Origin: Clostridiales bacterium
Lineage (GTDB): Bacteria; Bacillota; Clostridia; Christensenellales; Borkfalkiaceae
Direction of reading: 5' to 3'
Length of the DNA stretch: 31,341 nt
Assembly (NCBI GenBank): GCA_003538975.1
Contig: DPQQ01000010.1
Coordinates: forward strand, 98,944-130,284
The position numbers and the translations under genes were made by a program. Below, piece after piece: positions 1-7,842 of the stretch (within the stretch, counting starts at the first letter, position 1; every line of letters starts with the position of its first letter). The notes under the pieces were generated by a model. The model was given only the letters and a program-made list of their open reading frames with translations. It was not told where the DNA came from and searched no databases.

Positions 1-1
1 C

Positions 2-1297
2 GGCGGCGGCACCTTCGACGTCTCGATTATGGAAATCGGCGACGGCGTATTCGAAGTTCTCGCGACGAACGGCGATACTCACCTCGGCGGCGACGACTTC
101 GATAAAAAGGTTATGGATTACCTTCTCGAAGAATTCAAAGCGAAAGAAGGCATAGACCTTTCTAACGATAAACTTGCTCTTCAGAGACTTAAAGAAGCTG
201 CCGAAAAAGCTAAAATCGAACTTTCCGGCATGGATAAGACAAACATCAACCTTCCGTTCATAACGGCTGACGCGACAGGTCCCAAACACCTTGACGTAGA
301 TCTTACGAGACAGAAATTCAACGCTATGACCGAAGACCTTGTAAGAAGAACGATCGAACCCCTTAAAAAGGCTATGGCAGACGCTAAACTTACGTTTAAC
401 GACATCGACAAAGTTATCCTTGTAGGCGGTTCCACGAGAATCCCCGCAGTCGTAGACGAAGTAAGAAAAGTTACCGGCAAAGAACCCTTCAAGGGTATCA
501 ACCCCGACGAATGCGTAGCTATCGGCGCGGCTATTCAGGGCGGCGTTTTAAGCGGCGAAGTAAAAGACGTACTTTTGCTCGACGTTACTCCGCTTTCCTT
601 GGGTATCGAAACTCTTGGCGGCGTTTCGACGAAACTGATCGACCGTAACACTACCATCCCCGTTAAAAAATCGCAGGTGTTCTCGACGGCTGCAGATAAC
701 CAGACTCAGGTTGATATTCATATTGTACAGGGCGAAAGAGAATTCGCCGCAGACAACAAGACTCTCGGCAGATTCCAGCTTACCGGCATTGCTCCCGCTC
801 CGAGAGGAATCCCGCAGATCGAAGTTACTTTCGATATCGACGCGAACGGCATCGTAAACGTTTCGGCTAAAGACTTGGGTACCGGCAAATCGCAGAACAT
901 TACGATTACTTCTTCCTCGAACCTTTCCGAAGAAGACATCAACAAGGCTGTCAACGACGCTAAGGCTTACGAAGCGGAAGACAAGAAGAAGAAAGAAGTC
1001 ATCGACGTACACAACCAGCTCGACGGACTTATCTTCTCGGTAGAAAAGACCGTTAAAGAAGCTGGCGATAAGCTTACCGCAGAAGATAAAGCTAAAGTAG
1101 AAGAAGCGGTAAAAGCGGCTAAGACCGAACTTGAAACCAACGATATGGATAAGATGAAGGCGGCTACCGAAAAACTTTCGAACGAAGTTCAGCCGATCTT
1201 CTCGAAGCTCTATCAGCAGGCTCAGGCGGAAAACGCTAACAACAATAACAACAACGGCTCTGCGGATAACGGCGATACCGAATTCCATCAGAACTAA
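2..1297 (+). CDS. dnaK: Molecular chaperone DnaK (Hsp70), 3' part only
   Basis: ATP-dependent Hsp70 chaperone that works in the cytoplasm with DnaJ and GrpE. The gene enters from the left edge: the frame is open from base 2 and begins inside the nucleotide-binding domain at the GGGTFDVS phosphate loop, so the ATG at 29 is internal. Visible Hsp70 landmarks are the ILVGGSTRIP stretch, the DVTPLSLGIETLGG linker leading into the substrate-binding domain, and a helical lid rich in Lys and Glu. The C-terminal tail has an Asn run and ends DTEFHQN, without the acidic ending common in bacterial DnaK. dnaJ follows 104 bases downstream, with a strong hairpin between them. Identity is certain. The N-terminus and promoter lie outside the window. 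Confidence 0.98.
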   Translation, partial: GGGTFDVSIMEIGDGVFEVLATNGDTHLGGDDFDKKVMDYLLEEFKAKEGIDLSNDKLALQRLKEAAEKAKIELSGMDKTNINLPFITADATGPKHLDVDLTRQKFNAMTEDLVRRTIEPLKKAMADAKLTFNDIDKVILVGGSTRIPAVVDEVRKVTGKEPFKGINPDECVAIGAAIQGGVLSGEVKDVLLLDVTPLSLGIETLGGVSTKLIDRNTTIPVKKSQVFSTAADNQTQVDIHIVQGEREFAADNKTLGRFQLTGIAPAPRGIPQIEVTFDIDANGIVNVSAKDLGTGKSQNITITSSSNLSEEDINKAVNDAKAYEAEDKKKKEVIDVHNQLDGLIFSVEKTVKEAGDKLTAEDKAKVEEAVKAAKTELETNDMDKMKAATEKLSNEVQPIFSKLYQQAQAENANNNNNNGSADNGDTEFHQN

Positions 1298-1300
1298 AAA

Positions 1301-1319
1301 TTACGGCTGAAAGCCGTAA
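1301..1319. other. Short perfect hairpin after dnaK stop
   Basis: Arms TTACGGCT and AGCCGTAA (8 bp, loop GAA) start 4 bases after the dnaK stop codon. A run of A precedes it and there is no T-run on the plus strand, so it is a poor plus-strand terminator. It may stabilise the 3' end of dnaK mRNA. Confidence 0.4.
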
Positions 1320-1358
1320 ACATCGGCGGCTTAACGTCGACCGAAAACGAACTGACGT

Positions 1359-1391
1359 AAACGTACCGGGGCGTCGTCCCCGGTACGTTTT
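1359..1391 (+). terminator. Strong hairpin terminator or attenuator between dnaK and dnaJ
   Basis: A perfect 13-bp stem, AAACGTACCGGGG with CCCCGGTACGTTT around loop CGTCGT, ends in a short T-run. It finishes only 11 bases before the dnaJ start codon and abuts its weak ribosome site (AAGG at 1392-1395). It should reduce read-through from dnaK, lowering the DnaJ:DnaK ratio. It could also limit ribosome access to dnaJ. Confidence 0.75.
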
Positions 1392-1401
1392 AAGGTAAAA
1401 T

Positions 1402-2559
1402 ATGGCAGACAAAAAGAATTATTACGAAATTTTAGGCGTTTCGAAGACCGCCACCGAAGACGAAATAAAGTCGGCGTACCGTAAACTCGTAAAACAGTAC
1501 CATCCCGATCTTCATCCCGGCGATGCCGAATGCGCCGAAAAGTTCAAAGAGATAAACGAAGCGAACGAAGTTTTGTCCGACGCCGAAAAACGTAAACAGT
1601 ACGACTTCCAGTTAGAGCATCCCAATATGGGCGGCGCGGGGTTCTCCGGCTTTTCGGGACAAGGATTTTCGGGAGCGGATTTCTCGGGATTTTCAGACAT
1701 ATTTTCGGATATTTTCGGCGGCTTCGGCGGAAGGAGCTCCCGTTCGCGCGGGGCGGCTAAGGTAAAGGGCGAAGATATAACGATAGAAGTAAAGCTCTCG
1801 TTTTTAGACGCGGCGAAAGGTTGCCGCAGAGAAATTTCGTACACGCGTAACGCTCCCTGCGCAAGCTGTAAAGGCACGGGTGCGAAAGACGGTACGGCGT
1901 TTACGACTTGTCAGAAGTGTAACGGCACCGGAAGAGTTCAGTATACTTCGAGATCGGGCTTCTTTACCTCTGTTACCGAAAGAGAATGCGACGAATGTCA
2001 CGGCACAGGCAGAAAAATTACCGAACCGTGTCCCGATTGTAAGGGAAGAGGTTATATAAAGACCACGCAGAAGCTTACCATAGATATCCCCGCAGGCGCG
2101 GATACCGGCAGCTATATGAGAAAGGCGGGGTACGGCGAAGCGTCTTCCACGGGCGGCCCCGCAGGCGATCTTATAATCGCGTTCACAGTCGAACCCAGCA
2201 AGATATTCAGACGTAAACAATTCGATCTTTACGTTGATCTCCCGGTTTCGTTCAGAACGGCTGCTCTCGGCGGCAAGGTCGAAGTTCCCCTTATCGACGA
2301 TACTCTCGTTTATGATATTCCGGAAGGCACGCAGAGCGGCAAAGTGTTCTACGTAAAGGGCAAAGGTATAAAGACTTCGAGAGGAAGCGGCGATCTTTAC
2401 ATAGTCGTAACCGTCGAAGTTCCGTCCAAACTCACGAGAGATCAGAAAGCGAAACTCAACGACTTCGCGGATACGCTCGAAATAAAACAGACTCCCAAGA
2501 TGAAGGAATTTTCAGCAAACATGCAGACTATGTACGGGAAGAATCCCTACAAAGAGTAA
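1402..2559 (+). CDS. dnaJ: Co-chaperone DnaJ (Hsp40, class A)
   Basis: Cytoplasmic Hsp40 that delivers unfolded clients to DnaK and stimulates its ATPase. The 385-residue protein has full class A architecture: J domain at about 5-70 with the HPD tripeptide at 34-36, a Gly/Phe-rich linker at about 77-110, a zinc-finger domain with four CxxCxGxG repeats (Cys pairs 153/156, 170/173, 196/199, 210/213), then the two C-terminal substrate-binding barrels. All eight zinc ligands are present. The start is the first ATG after the terminator-like hairpin. Its ribosome site (AAGGTAAAAT before ATG) is weak. It may depend on read-through from dnaK, since no clear promoter lies in the 104-base gap. A terminator follows at 2582-2610. 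Confidence 0.98.
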   Translation: MADKKNYYEILGVSKTATEDEIKSAYRKLVKQYHPDLHPGDAECAEKFKEINEANEVLSDAEKRKQYDFQLEHPNMGGAGFSGFSGQGFSGADFSGFSDIFSDIFGGFGGRSSRSRGAAKVKGEDITIEVKLSFLDAAKGCRREISYTRNAPCASCKGTGAKDGTAFTTCQKCNGTGRVQYTSRSGFFTSVTERECDECHGTGRKITEPCPDCKGRGYIKTTQKLTIDIPAGADTGSYMRKAGYGEASSTGGPAGDLIIAFTVEPSKIFRRKQFDLYVDLPVSFRTAALGGKVEVPLIDDTLVYDIPEGTQSGKVFYVKGKGIKTSRGSGDLYIVVTVEVPSKLTRDQKAKLNDFADTLEIKQTPKMKEFSANMQTMYGKNPYKE

Positions 2560-2581
2560 ATTTACAAAATAAAAACATCTG

Positions 2582-2610
2582 AAAAAGAACGGCAATAACC
2601 GTTCTTTTTT
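2582..2610 (+). terminator. Intrinsic terminator after dnaJ
   Basis: Stem AAAAAGAACGG / CCGTTCTTTTT (11 bp, loop CAATAA) followed by T residues, 22 bases after the dnaJ stop. It ends the dnaK-dnaJ transcript. Confidence 0.88.
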
Positions 2611-2656
2611 ATTTTATTAAAAATGCAGTTAAAAACGTATATAAATGCGTCGTCGC

Positions 2657-2685
2657 TTGATTTTTTTTTGATTTTTTGCTATCAT
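2657..2685 (+). promoter_or_regulatory. Candidate sigma-A promoter for prmA
   Basis: TTGATT (2657-2662) and TATCAT (2680-2685) are 17 bases apart. The spacer is T-rich. The predicted start site is near 2692, about 25 bases before the prmA ATG, and the preceding terminator supports a new transcript here. Confidence 0.65.
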
Positions 2686-2716
2686 TAAATCAAAATATAT
2701 AAACGAAGGCTTTTAT

Positions 2717-3646
2717 ATGAAGTATACCGAAATAATCGTTCATACAAATACGTTCGGTTCCGAACTCGTTTCAGAAATAATGTGGGAATATTCCGATCAG
2801 GGCGTCGCTATCGAAGATAAAAACGACATAAAGGTCTTGAATGAAATGAAAAAGGGTTCGTGGGACTACGTCGAAGAAAATCTTTTCAAAACGTCCGAAG
2901 ACGTTCTGGTCAAAGGTTTTATATCCGAGAACGACAAAAAATCGTTCGAAGCGATAAAAGAAAGAATAGAAGGACTTAAAGATTTAGGTCTCGATATAGG
3001 CTCGCTTAAAATAGAAGCCGACGGCATAGACGGCGACGAATGGCGCGAAAAGTGGAAAGAAAATTTTAAGCCCATTCATATAGGCAAAGTCGTCGTTCGC
3101 CCCGAATGGATAAATTACGAGCTTAAGGACGGCGAAACGGAGATAGTGATAGACTCCAACACCGCTTTCGGCACGGGCGAGCATGAAACGACTTCGATGT
3201 GCGTATACGCCCTCGAAAAGTTCGTAAAACCGATGGACACCGTAATAGACGTGGGGTGCGGGAGCGGCATACTCGGCATGGTCGCGTCTAAACTCGGCGC
3301 GAAGAAGGTCGTTATGACCGATATAGACGAAACCGCGGTGGAAGCCGCAAATCATAACGTTAAGTTAAACGGCGTAACAAACGCCGAAGTGCTTTTGAAA
3401 AACCTTTTAGACGACGAAGCCATCGCCGGCGACGTAGTTGTCGCGAACATTATGGCGGAGATACTCATAGGCTTTTCTAAAGACATAAACAAAAACGTAT
3501 TAAAGGGCGGTATAATTATACTAAGCGGTATACTTTCGTCGAAACAGGTCGAAGTAAAAGACGCCTATATCGCCGCGGGATTCACTCACGTTTATACCGA
3601 AACGCAAGGCGAATGGTGCTGCGAAGTTTTCAAAAAACCCGAATAA
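2717..3646 (+). CDS. prmA: Ribosomal protein L11 methyltransferase PrmA
   Basis: Predicted SAM-dependent trimethylation of ribosomal protein L11. The 309-residue protein matches the family in length (about 290-315). It shows the FGTGEHETT segment at 151-159, the SAM-binding motif I DVGCGSGIL at about 178-186, the acidic TDID at about 201-204, and an ANIM motif in the position of the family's substrate motif. The N-terminal domain is the L11-recognition part in known PrmA. GAAGG lies 8 bases before the ATG. Position after dnaJ is the normal Firmicutes order. The rRNA methyltransferase rsmE, often next, is absent: mtaB follows after 46 bases. Confidence 0.96.
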   Translation: MKYTEIIVHTNTFGSELVSEIMWEYSDQGVAIEDKNDIKVLNEMKKGSWDYVEENLFKTSEDVLVKGFISENDKKSFEAIKERIEGLKDLGLDIGSLKIEADGIDGDEWREKWKENFKPIHIGKVVVRPEWINYELKDGETEIVIDSNTAFGTGEHETTSMCVYALEKFVKPMDTVIDVGCGSGILGMVASKLGAKKVVMTDIDETAVEAANHNVKLNGVTNAEVLLKNLLDDEAIAGDVVVANIMAEILIGFSKDINKNVLKGGIIILSGILSSKQVEVKDAYIAAGFTHVYTETQGEWCCEVFKKPE

Positions 3647-3692
3647 TAAGAGCGTAAAAAACCTTGTTATTCATACACGGAATCAGGATAAA

Positions 3693-4940
3693 ATGAAGAT
3701 AGTTGTTTTTACATTGGGATGTAAAGTAAACAGGTCCGAGAGCGATTCTCTTATCCGCGCTCTTACCGAAGACGGACACGAAGTAACGGACGAACTCGTT
3801 CCCGCGGACCTTTATATAGTAAACACCTGTGCAGTTACGGGCGAAGCGGAAAAAAAATCCCGGCAGATGAGTTCGAGAATACAAGCCTTAAACCCCGAAG
3901 CGAAAATTATTTTTACGGGGTGCGCGGCGGAAAACAATCCCGAAAGCTTTATGAAAAAGTCCAATACGATGCTCGTTACGGGAACTTTTAAAAAGGGCGA
4001 CATCCCGAAAATGCTGCGGGAAGAAGGCATTAAAAAAGCCGGGCAGGATAAAGAGTTCGAAGAGCTTATGACGGTGGACTCGTTAAGGGCGAGAACGTAC
4101 GTTAAAATTCAGGACGGCTGCAATAATTTCTGCTCGTACTGTCTTATCCCGTATTTAAGAGGAAGAAGCCGTTCGAGAAACCCCGAAAATATTATTAAAG
4201 AAATCGAAGCTACAAAGCCTACCGAGTGCGTTATAAACGGCATAAACATATCGGATTACGATTATAACGGTGTTAAGCTTGCCGACCTTATTTATATGCT
4301 TAAAGATCTCGACGTCAGATTCAGGCTCGGTTCCATCGAAGTAAACGTCATAGACGATAAGCTTTTATCGGCGTGCGCGGCGTTAAAAAATTTCGCTCCG
4401 CACTTTCATCTGTCGCTGCAGTCGGGTTCCGACGCAGTGCTTAAAAAGATGAACCGCCACTATACGACCGAAGAATATTACGAAAAGGTATGCCTTATAA
4501 GAAAATATTTTCCGTTCGCGGGGATAACGACCGATATTATAGCGGGTTTTCCGACGGAAACGGACGAAAACGCGGCGGAAACGGCTGAGTTCGTTACAAA
4601 AGTGGAATTTTCCGACATACACCCGTTTCCGTTCAGCATGCGTAAGGGTACGGCTTGCGACAAACTCAAAATGCCGGATCTTCCCGGCGAAATCAAAAAG
4701 AAGCGTGCCGACGAACTTATAAAACTGAAAAGCATCTGTAAAGAGAACTTCGAAAATAAAAATATCGGCAGAATTTTAACCGTTTTAACCGAAACTTTCG
4801 AGGACGGTTACGCCGTCGGTTACAGCGAAAATTATATAAGAATTTATATTAATTACGGCGGCGATATAAAAGAAAACGAATTTTACAAGGTTAAAGCTGT
4901 TTCACGCTTTAAGGACGGCATGCTCGCCGAACTTGTATAA
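3693..4940 (+). CDS. mtaB: tRNA t6A37 methylthiotransferase MtaB
   Basis: Radical SAM enzyme that adds a methylthio group to N6-threonylcarbamoyladenosine 37 of certain tRNAs. The 415-residue protein begins with the MtaB-type TLGCKVN motif. Cluster-binding Cys are at 10, 46 and 77, and the radical SAM CxxxCxxC (CNNFCSYC) at 143-150 is followed by LIPYLRGRSRS. A short TRAM-like C-terminal region is visible (about 355-410). The TLGCKVN start separates it from MiaB and RimO. An AGGA-type ribosome site (3683-3687) precedes the ATG. It is probably co-transcribed with prmA, as no terminator separates them. Confidence 0.93.
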   Translation: MKIVVFTLGCKVNRSESDSLIRALTEDGHEVTDELVPADLYIVNTCAVTGEAEKKSRQMSSRIQALNPEAKIIFTGCAAENNPESFMKKSNTMLVTGTFKKGDIPKMLREEGIKKAGQDKEFEELMTVDSLRARTYVKIQDGCNNFCSYCLIPYLRGRSRSRNPENIIKEIEATKPTECVINGINISDYDYNGVKLADLIYMLKDLDVRFRLGSIEVNVIDDKLLSACAALKNFAPHFHLSLQSGSDAVLKKMNRHYTTEEYYEKVCLIRKYFPFAGITTDIIAGFPTETDENAAETAEFVTKVEFSDIHPFPFSMRKGTACDKLKMPDLPGEIKKKRADELIKLKSICKENFENKNIGRILTVLTETFEDGYAVGYSENYIRIYINYGGDIKENEFYKVKAVSRFKDGMLAELV

Positions 4941-5045
4941 ATCCGAAAGTTGAATTATACGGTAACGTTTCGGCGATACAGGTAAAGTAAAACAAACCCG
5001 TAACAGCTGATTTTTTACAATAACATATAAATATAAGGAGAAATT

Positions 5046-5414
5046 ATGAGCGACAATAAAAATAAAGTTTATGCCGGCGACTGCCTTTTCTGTAAAATAA
5101 TAAAAGGCGAAATACCTTCGAAAAAAATGTACGAAGACGACGATATGTATATCTTCTGCGACATAGATCCTAAAGCTCCTAAGCATTATCTGTGCGTGCC
5201 TAAATCTCATTTCAAGCTTTTGTCCGAAATGACCGACGAGCAGGCGGAAATGCTTAAAAGATGTCTGAAAAAGATTCCCGAGCTTACCGAATTACTCGGT
5301 TTAGAAGGCGGATACAGACTCGTTATCAATCAGGGCGACGACGCGGGACAGAGCGTTTTCCATCTGCATATTCACATTCTTGCCGGCAAAAAAATGGGCT
5401 GGCAACCGGCATAA
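5046..5414 (+). CDS. HIT family nucleotide hydrolase
   Basis: Histidine-triad protein of 122 residues; relatives hydrolyse adenosine phosphoramidates or remove AMP from nucleotide conjugates. Visible features are the N-terminal CLFCKIIKGEIP block (13-24), DIDPKAPKHYLCVPKSH, and the catalytic triad segment FHLHIHIL with His 106, 108 and 110, then GKKMGW. This is the HINT branch pattern (HinT/PKCI-like). The ribosome site AAGGAG lies 5 bases before ATG. It sits between mtaB and rpsU, as in many Firmicutes. The natural substrate cannot be told from sequence. Confidence 0.95.
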   Translation: MSDNKNKVYAGDCLFCKIIKGEIPSKKMYEDDDMYIFCDIDPKAPKHYLCVPKSHFKLLSEMTDEQAEMLKRCLKKIPELTELLGLEGGYRLVINQGDDAGQSVFHLHIHILAGKKMGWQPA

Positions 5415-5477
5415 AATAAAAAAAACGTAACTTTTAAGGCAAAAATGCAAAAAAGCGGATAAAACGCTTAAAATCCG

Positions 5478-5507
5478 TTGACAACTTAATCTGTGATTTT
5501 GTATAAT
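5478..5507 (+). promoter_or_regulatory. Consensus promoter for rpsU
   Basis: TTGACA (5478-5483) and TATAAT (5502-5507), both perfect hexamers with an 18-base spacer. The predicted start is near 5514, about 40 bases before rpsU. This suits a highly expressed ribosomal gene. Confidence 0.88.
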
Positions 5508-5555
5508 AGGTAACGTTAAAGATATTAAACGCGTCAGGCAAAGGAGGGTTGTATT

Positions 5556-5735
5556 ATGTCCACCGTAAGAGTTGGTGAAAACGAATCTATCGACAGCGCA
5601 TTGAGAAGATTTAAGAGAAAATGTTCGAGAGACGGTATTATCGGCGACCTTCGTAAAAAAGAATTCTACGAAAAGCCTTCCGTTAAGAGAAAAAAGAAAT
5701 CCGAAGCTGCGAGAAAGAGAAGCATCAAAGGCTAA
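5556..5735 (+). CDS. rpsU: 30S ribosomal protein S21
   Basis: A 59-residue basic protein beginning MSTVRVGENESIDSALRRFK and continuing with KCSRDGI and LRKKEFYEKPS, the S21 signature, then a Lys/Arg-rich tail. S21 joins the small subunit late and aids initiation. A near-perfect Shine-Dalgarno AAAGGAGGG lies 7 bases before the ATG. It has its own consensus promoter and a terminator immediately after. It matches the usual S21 length (about 57-70). Confidence 0.98.
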   Translation: MSTVRVGENESIDSALRRFKRKCSRDGIIGDLRKKEFYEKPSVKRKKKSEAARKRSIKG

Positions 5736-5742
5736 AAAACAC

Positions 5743-5779
5743 GACCTACCGAAGATAATTTCGGCAGGTCTATTTTTTT
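5743..5779 (+). terminator. Intrinsic terminator after rpsU
   Basis: GACCT-A-CCGAA pairs with TTCGG-C-AGGTC (10 bp plus one A-C mismatch) and is followed by TATTTTTTT. It lies 7 bases after the rpsU stop. Confidence 0.82.
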
Positions 5780-5884
5780 ACATTCGACAAAAAACGACGT
5801 ATTACGACAATTTTCGGGTGGTTACGAAAACTGTAAAATTGCCGTAATAAATAAAAATTCATAAGAAAAGAAGGGGGAAAACTT

Positions 5885-6286
5885 ATGGAAAACAAAACGA
5901 TAAAAGACTACGCTAAAGAAGCGAAAAAACGACTTAAATCGGGATTTTGGGAAGATTATAAATCAAATCTCGGCGAAAAGACGGTAAAAGCGGAAGAGAT
6001 GGGGATAGCAGCGTCTAAAGTTCAGGAATATTATAAAGAAAAGACGACTGCCGAAATTTCTACGGACGACGGCGTTACCGGCGACGAAGAGTTTTACAAA
6101 AAGGTCAAGGACTATCTCGACGAGTACGGCGAAACTCCGGACATACTTAAAAAGCTTATGGACGAGAGTTACTTTTTATCGCTCCCGTACGAAAAAAGAC
6201 AAAAGTATCTTTTAGAACTTTCTTCGAGATACCTGTCCGCTCTCGAGAGATATAAAAAAGAAAAAACTCTTTCCGGAATATTGTAA
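5885..6286 (+). CDS. Uncharacterised small charged protein
   Basis: I do not recognise this 133-residue protein. It is soluble-looking, highly charged and predicted mostly helical, with no signal peptide, membrane segment or cysteine. It opens with KDYAKEAKKRLKSGFWEDYK, then a Lys/Glu-rich middle and a C-terminal helix with aromatic and Leu spacing (LSSRYLSALERYKKE). A purine-rich ribosome site (GAAGGGGGAAAA) sits just before the ATG. It lies between the rpsU terminator and the shared terminator at 6357-6392, so it is a single-gene unit. It is where other Firmicutes often carry yqeY (GatB/YqeY-like), but it does not resemble that family. Confidence 0.8.
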   Translation: MENKTIKDYAKEAKKRLKSGFWEDYKSNLGEKTVKAEEMGIAASKVQEYYKEKTTAEISTDDGVTGDEEFYKKVKDYLDEYGETPDILKKLMDESYFLSLPYEKRQKYLLELSSRYLSALERYKKEKTLSGIL

Positions 6287-6356
6287 AGTAAAAACCGAAT
6301 AAAAACATATAAAAGTATAATCGTCGTTTTTTTATAATCCGGACGGAAAAAAGACA

Positions 6357-6392
6357 AAAAGGAAGGGACGCCGCAAAGCGTCCCTTCCTTTT
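6357..6392. terminator. Bidirectional terminator between converging genes
   Basis: A perfect 15-bp stem, AAAAGGAAGGGACGC with GCGTCCCTTCCTTTT (loop CGCAAA), has A on the left and T on the right. It can end transcripts from the unknown gene at 5885-6286 and from sepF on the minus strand. Confidence 0.9.
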
Positions 6393-6434
6393 CATGAGTA
6401 AAAAATTAAAAAACAAAGGAAAAAATTGTATGTT

Positions 6435-6764
6435 TCAGTTCATGTCGATCCCGTTCGGAGTGAAGAAGTATAAATCCTTCTGAAGTTCCGTAAGACCGCC
6501 GTTTAACGCGTAGATTGCTCCCGATAAAAGGTCGAGCACTCTTATCGCGGTGGAAGGCTTTAAGTGTTCGAGATGAACAAGCACTTCTTTACCCGCCTTC
6601 ATGTTGTCTATAATTTTTTCGACGTCGCCGTAGCCTTGCGGAAAAAACACCGCAACGTTGCCTTTAGCTTGTCTTTCGCCGCCGGAAGTTCTTTTTTCTT
6701 CGTCGAAAGAAACGCCGGCTTGCTCTCTTTTGTCCTTTTTTCCGAAAATATCGAATACGCCCAT
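6435..6764 (-). CDS. sepF: Cell division protein SepF
   Basis: Membrane-tethering partner of FtsZ in Gram-positive bacteria. The 109-residue protein has a short N-terminal segment (MGVFDIFGKK), a charged linker, and the SepF core: VFFPQGYGDVEKIIDNMKAG, VLVHLEHL, RVLDLLSGAIYALNGG, and a C-terminal FFTPNGIDM. It is shorter than most SepF (about 140-160), chiefly through a short linker. I chose the ATG at 6764 because AAGG is 9 bases before it; a GTG three codons upstream overlaps that ribosome site. It lies just downstream of yggS, the usual division-cluster pairing, and is probably co-transcribed with it. Confidence 0.93.
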   Translation of the reverse strand: MGVFDIFGKKDKREQAGVSFDEEKRTSGGERQAKGNVAVFFPQGYGDVEKIIDNMKAGKEVLVHLEHLKPSTAIRVLDLLSGAIYALNGGLTELQKDLYFFTPNGIDMN

Positions 6765-6812
6765 TTTTATCACCTTACTCTTAAAAATCTTCTTCTTTTT
6801 GCATTGTAAACG

Positions 6813-7556
6813 TTAAACATTATAGTTTCGCTTACCGAATATCGCGGATCCCAAGCGGATGGTATTGCTGCCGCAGGCTACGGCGGTTTTATAGTCTCCG
6901 CTCATGCCGACGGATAAATACTTAAAGTTTTCATCCGAATCCGCCTTTATTGTATCATAAATTTTGCGTAATTGCAAACACAATTTTTCTTTTAACGCTA
7001 TGTCGTCCGTATCCGGCAGCATTGACATGAGTCCGCAGACCGAAACGTTTTTGTATTTAACGGCTTCCTTTACCGCTTCGTATATTTTATCAATAGGGAA
7101 GCCCGCCTTCGTTTGTTCGCCGGAATTTATTTCCAAAAGCACGTTCGAGATAACGTTTTTCTTTTCCGATTCTCTGTCTATCGCCTCGAGAACGGTCAAA
7201 GAATCCACGGACTGTATCAGCGAAACCTTACCGACGATGTATTTAAGCTTGTTTTGCTGGAGCCTGCCGATAAAGTGAAAGTCCGCATTCTTAATAAAAG
7301 AAGTTTTGTCTCTGAATTCCTGCGCCTTGTTGTCGCCGAGAATTTTTACGCCGAGACTTAAGGCGTACTCTATCGACGGTACGTCTACAAGCTTCGAAGC
7401 GGCGACAAGAGTTACGGTTTCGCCGTAATTATTACCGTTTTTTATGTTTTCGAACACGGCGGAAAGATTATTTTTTATAAAAGACTTTCTTTTTTCTGTA
7501 AGAATATCCGTTTTTTCGGATAAGTTTTTATTCGAAAAGCCGTTAAAAATTTCCAT
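6813..7556 (-). CDS. yggS: PLP homeostasis protein YggS/YlmE
   Basis: Pyridoxal-phosphate-binding protein of the YggS/PROSC family, which buffers free PLP. The 247 residues show the PLP-lysine segment LVAASK (Lys 55), ILGDNKAQE, HFIGRLQQNK, GLMSM, and the phosphate-binding LSVGMSGDY and GSNTIRLGSAIFG. The N-terminus is about 20 residues longer than typical, with no internal ATG or well-placed alternative start. The predicted promoter puts the transcription start at or within a base or so of the ATG, so the mRNA may be leaderless. Its neighbour is sepF, 48 bases downstream. Confidence 0.95.
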   Translation of the reverse strand: MEIFNGFSNKNLSEKTDILTEKRKSFIKNNLSAVFENIKNGNNYGETVTLVAASKLVDVPSIEYALSLGVKILGDNKAQEFRDKTSFIKNADFHFIGRLQQNKLKYIVGKVSLIQSVDSLTVLEAIDRESEKKNVISNVLLEINSGEQTKAGFPIDKIYEAVKEAVKYKNVSVCGLMSMLPDTDDIALKEKLCLQLRKIYDTIKADSDENFKYLSVGMSGDYKTAVACGSNTIRLGSAIFGKRNYNV

Positions 7557-7562
7557 ACGAAA

Positions 7563-7591
7563 ATTATATAACTTTCCGGATAAAATTTCAA
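7563..7591 (-). promoter_or_regulatory. Promoter for yggS-sepF, possibly leaderless
   Basis: On the minus strand TTGAAA (7591-7586) and TATAAT (7568-7563) are 17 bases apart. Only 6 bases separate the -10 box from the yggS ATG at 7556, so the transcript should begin at about the start codon. Confidence 0.7.
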
Positions 7592-7681
7592 GATTTATAT
7601 TAAAAATTATCCAAAAAACGAATAAAAAACGCTTGAGACAGTCTTAAAAAGCATAAAGAAGCAAAAACGCCCTTCAATCGT

Positions 7682-7710
7682 TTGTAAAAAAACAAAAAGT
7701 GTTGTAGAAT
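7682..7710 (+). promoter_or_regulatory. Candidate promoter for the 7843 gene cluster
   Basis: TTGTAA (7682-7687) and TAGAAT (7705-7710) with a 17-base spacer. The leader of about 125 bases before the ATG at 7843 contains no clear secondary structure that I can see. Confidence 0.55.
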
Positions 7711-7842
7711 AATACGGCGATATAATATTAAAAATATTATAACCGGCGGTTTTATTTTTTGAATCGGATAAAAATCAAGATAAAATCAAACCGCTCAAAA
7801 CAAAAAGAAAAATGCGCTTCTTGCGGAAGCCGCGGAGAAAAC

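Noticed and set aside
548..1288. Long minus-strand frame (246 residues) opposite dnaK
   Set aside because: It lies entirely antisense to a clearly coding Hsp70 region, has no ribosome site and encodes low-complexity sequence. It is a by-product of the sense codon usage.
5415..5477. Terminator after the HIT gene (AAGCG / CGCTT)
   Set aside because: Only a 5-bp stem with no strong T-run; not enough to call.
7759..7842. TTG start adding 28 residues to the DUF624-like protein
   Set aside because: No ribosome site before it, whereas GGAG correctly precedes the ATG at 7843.
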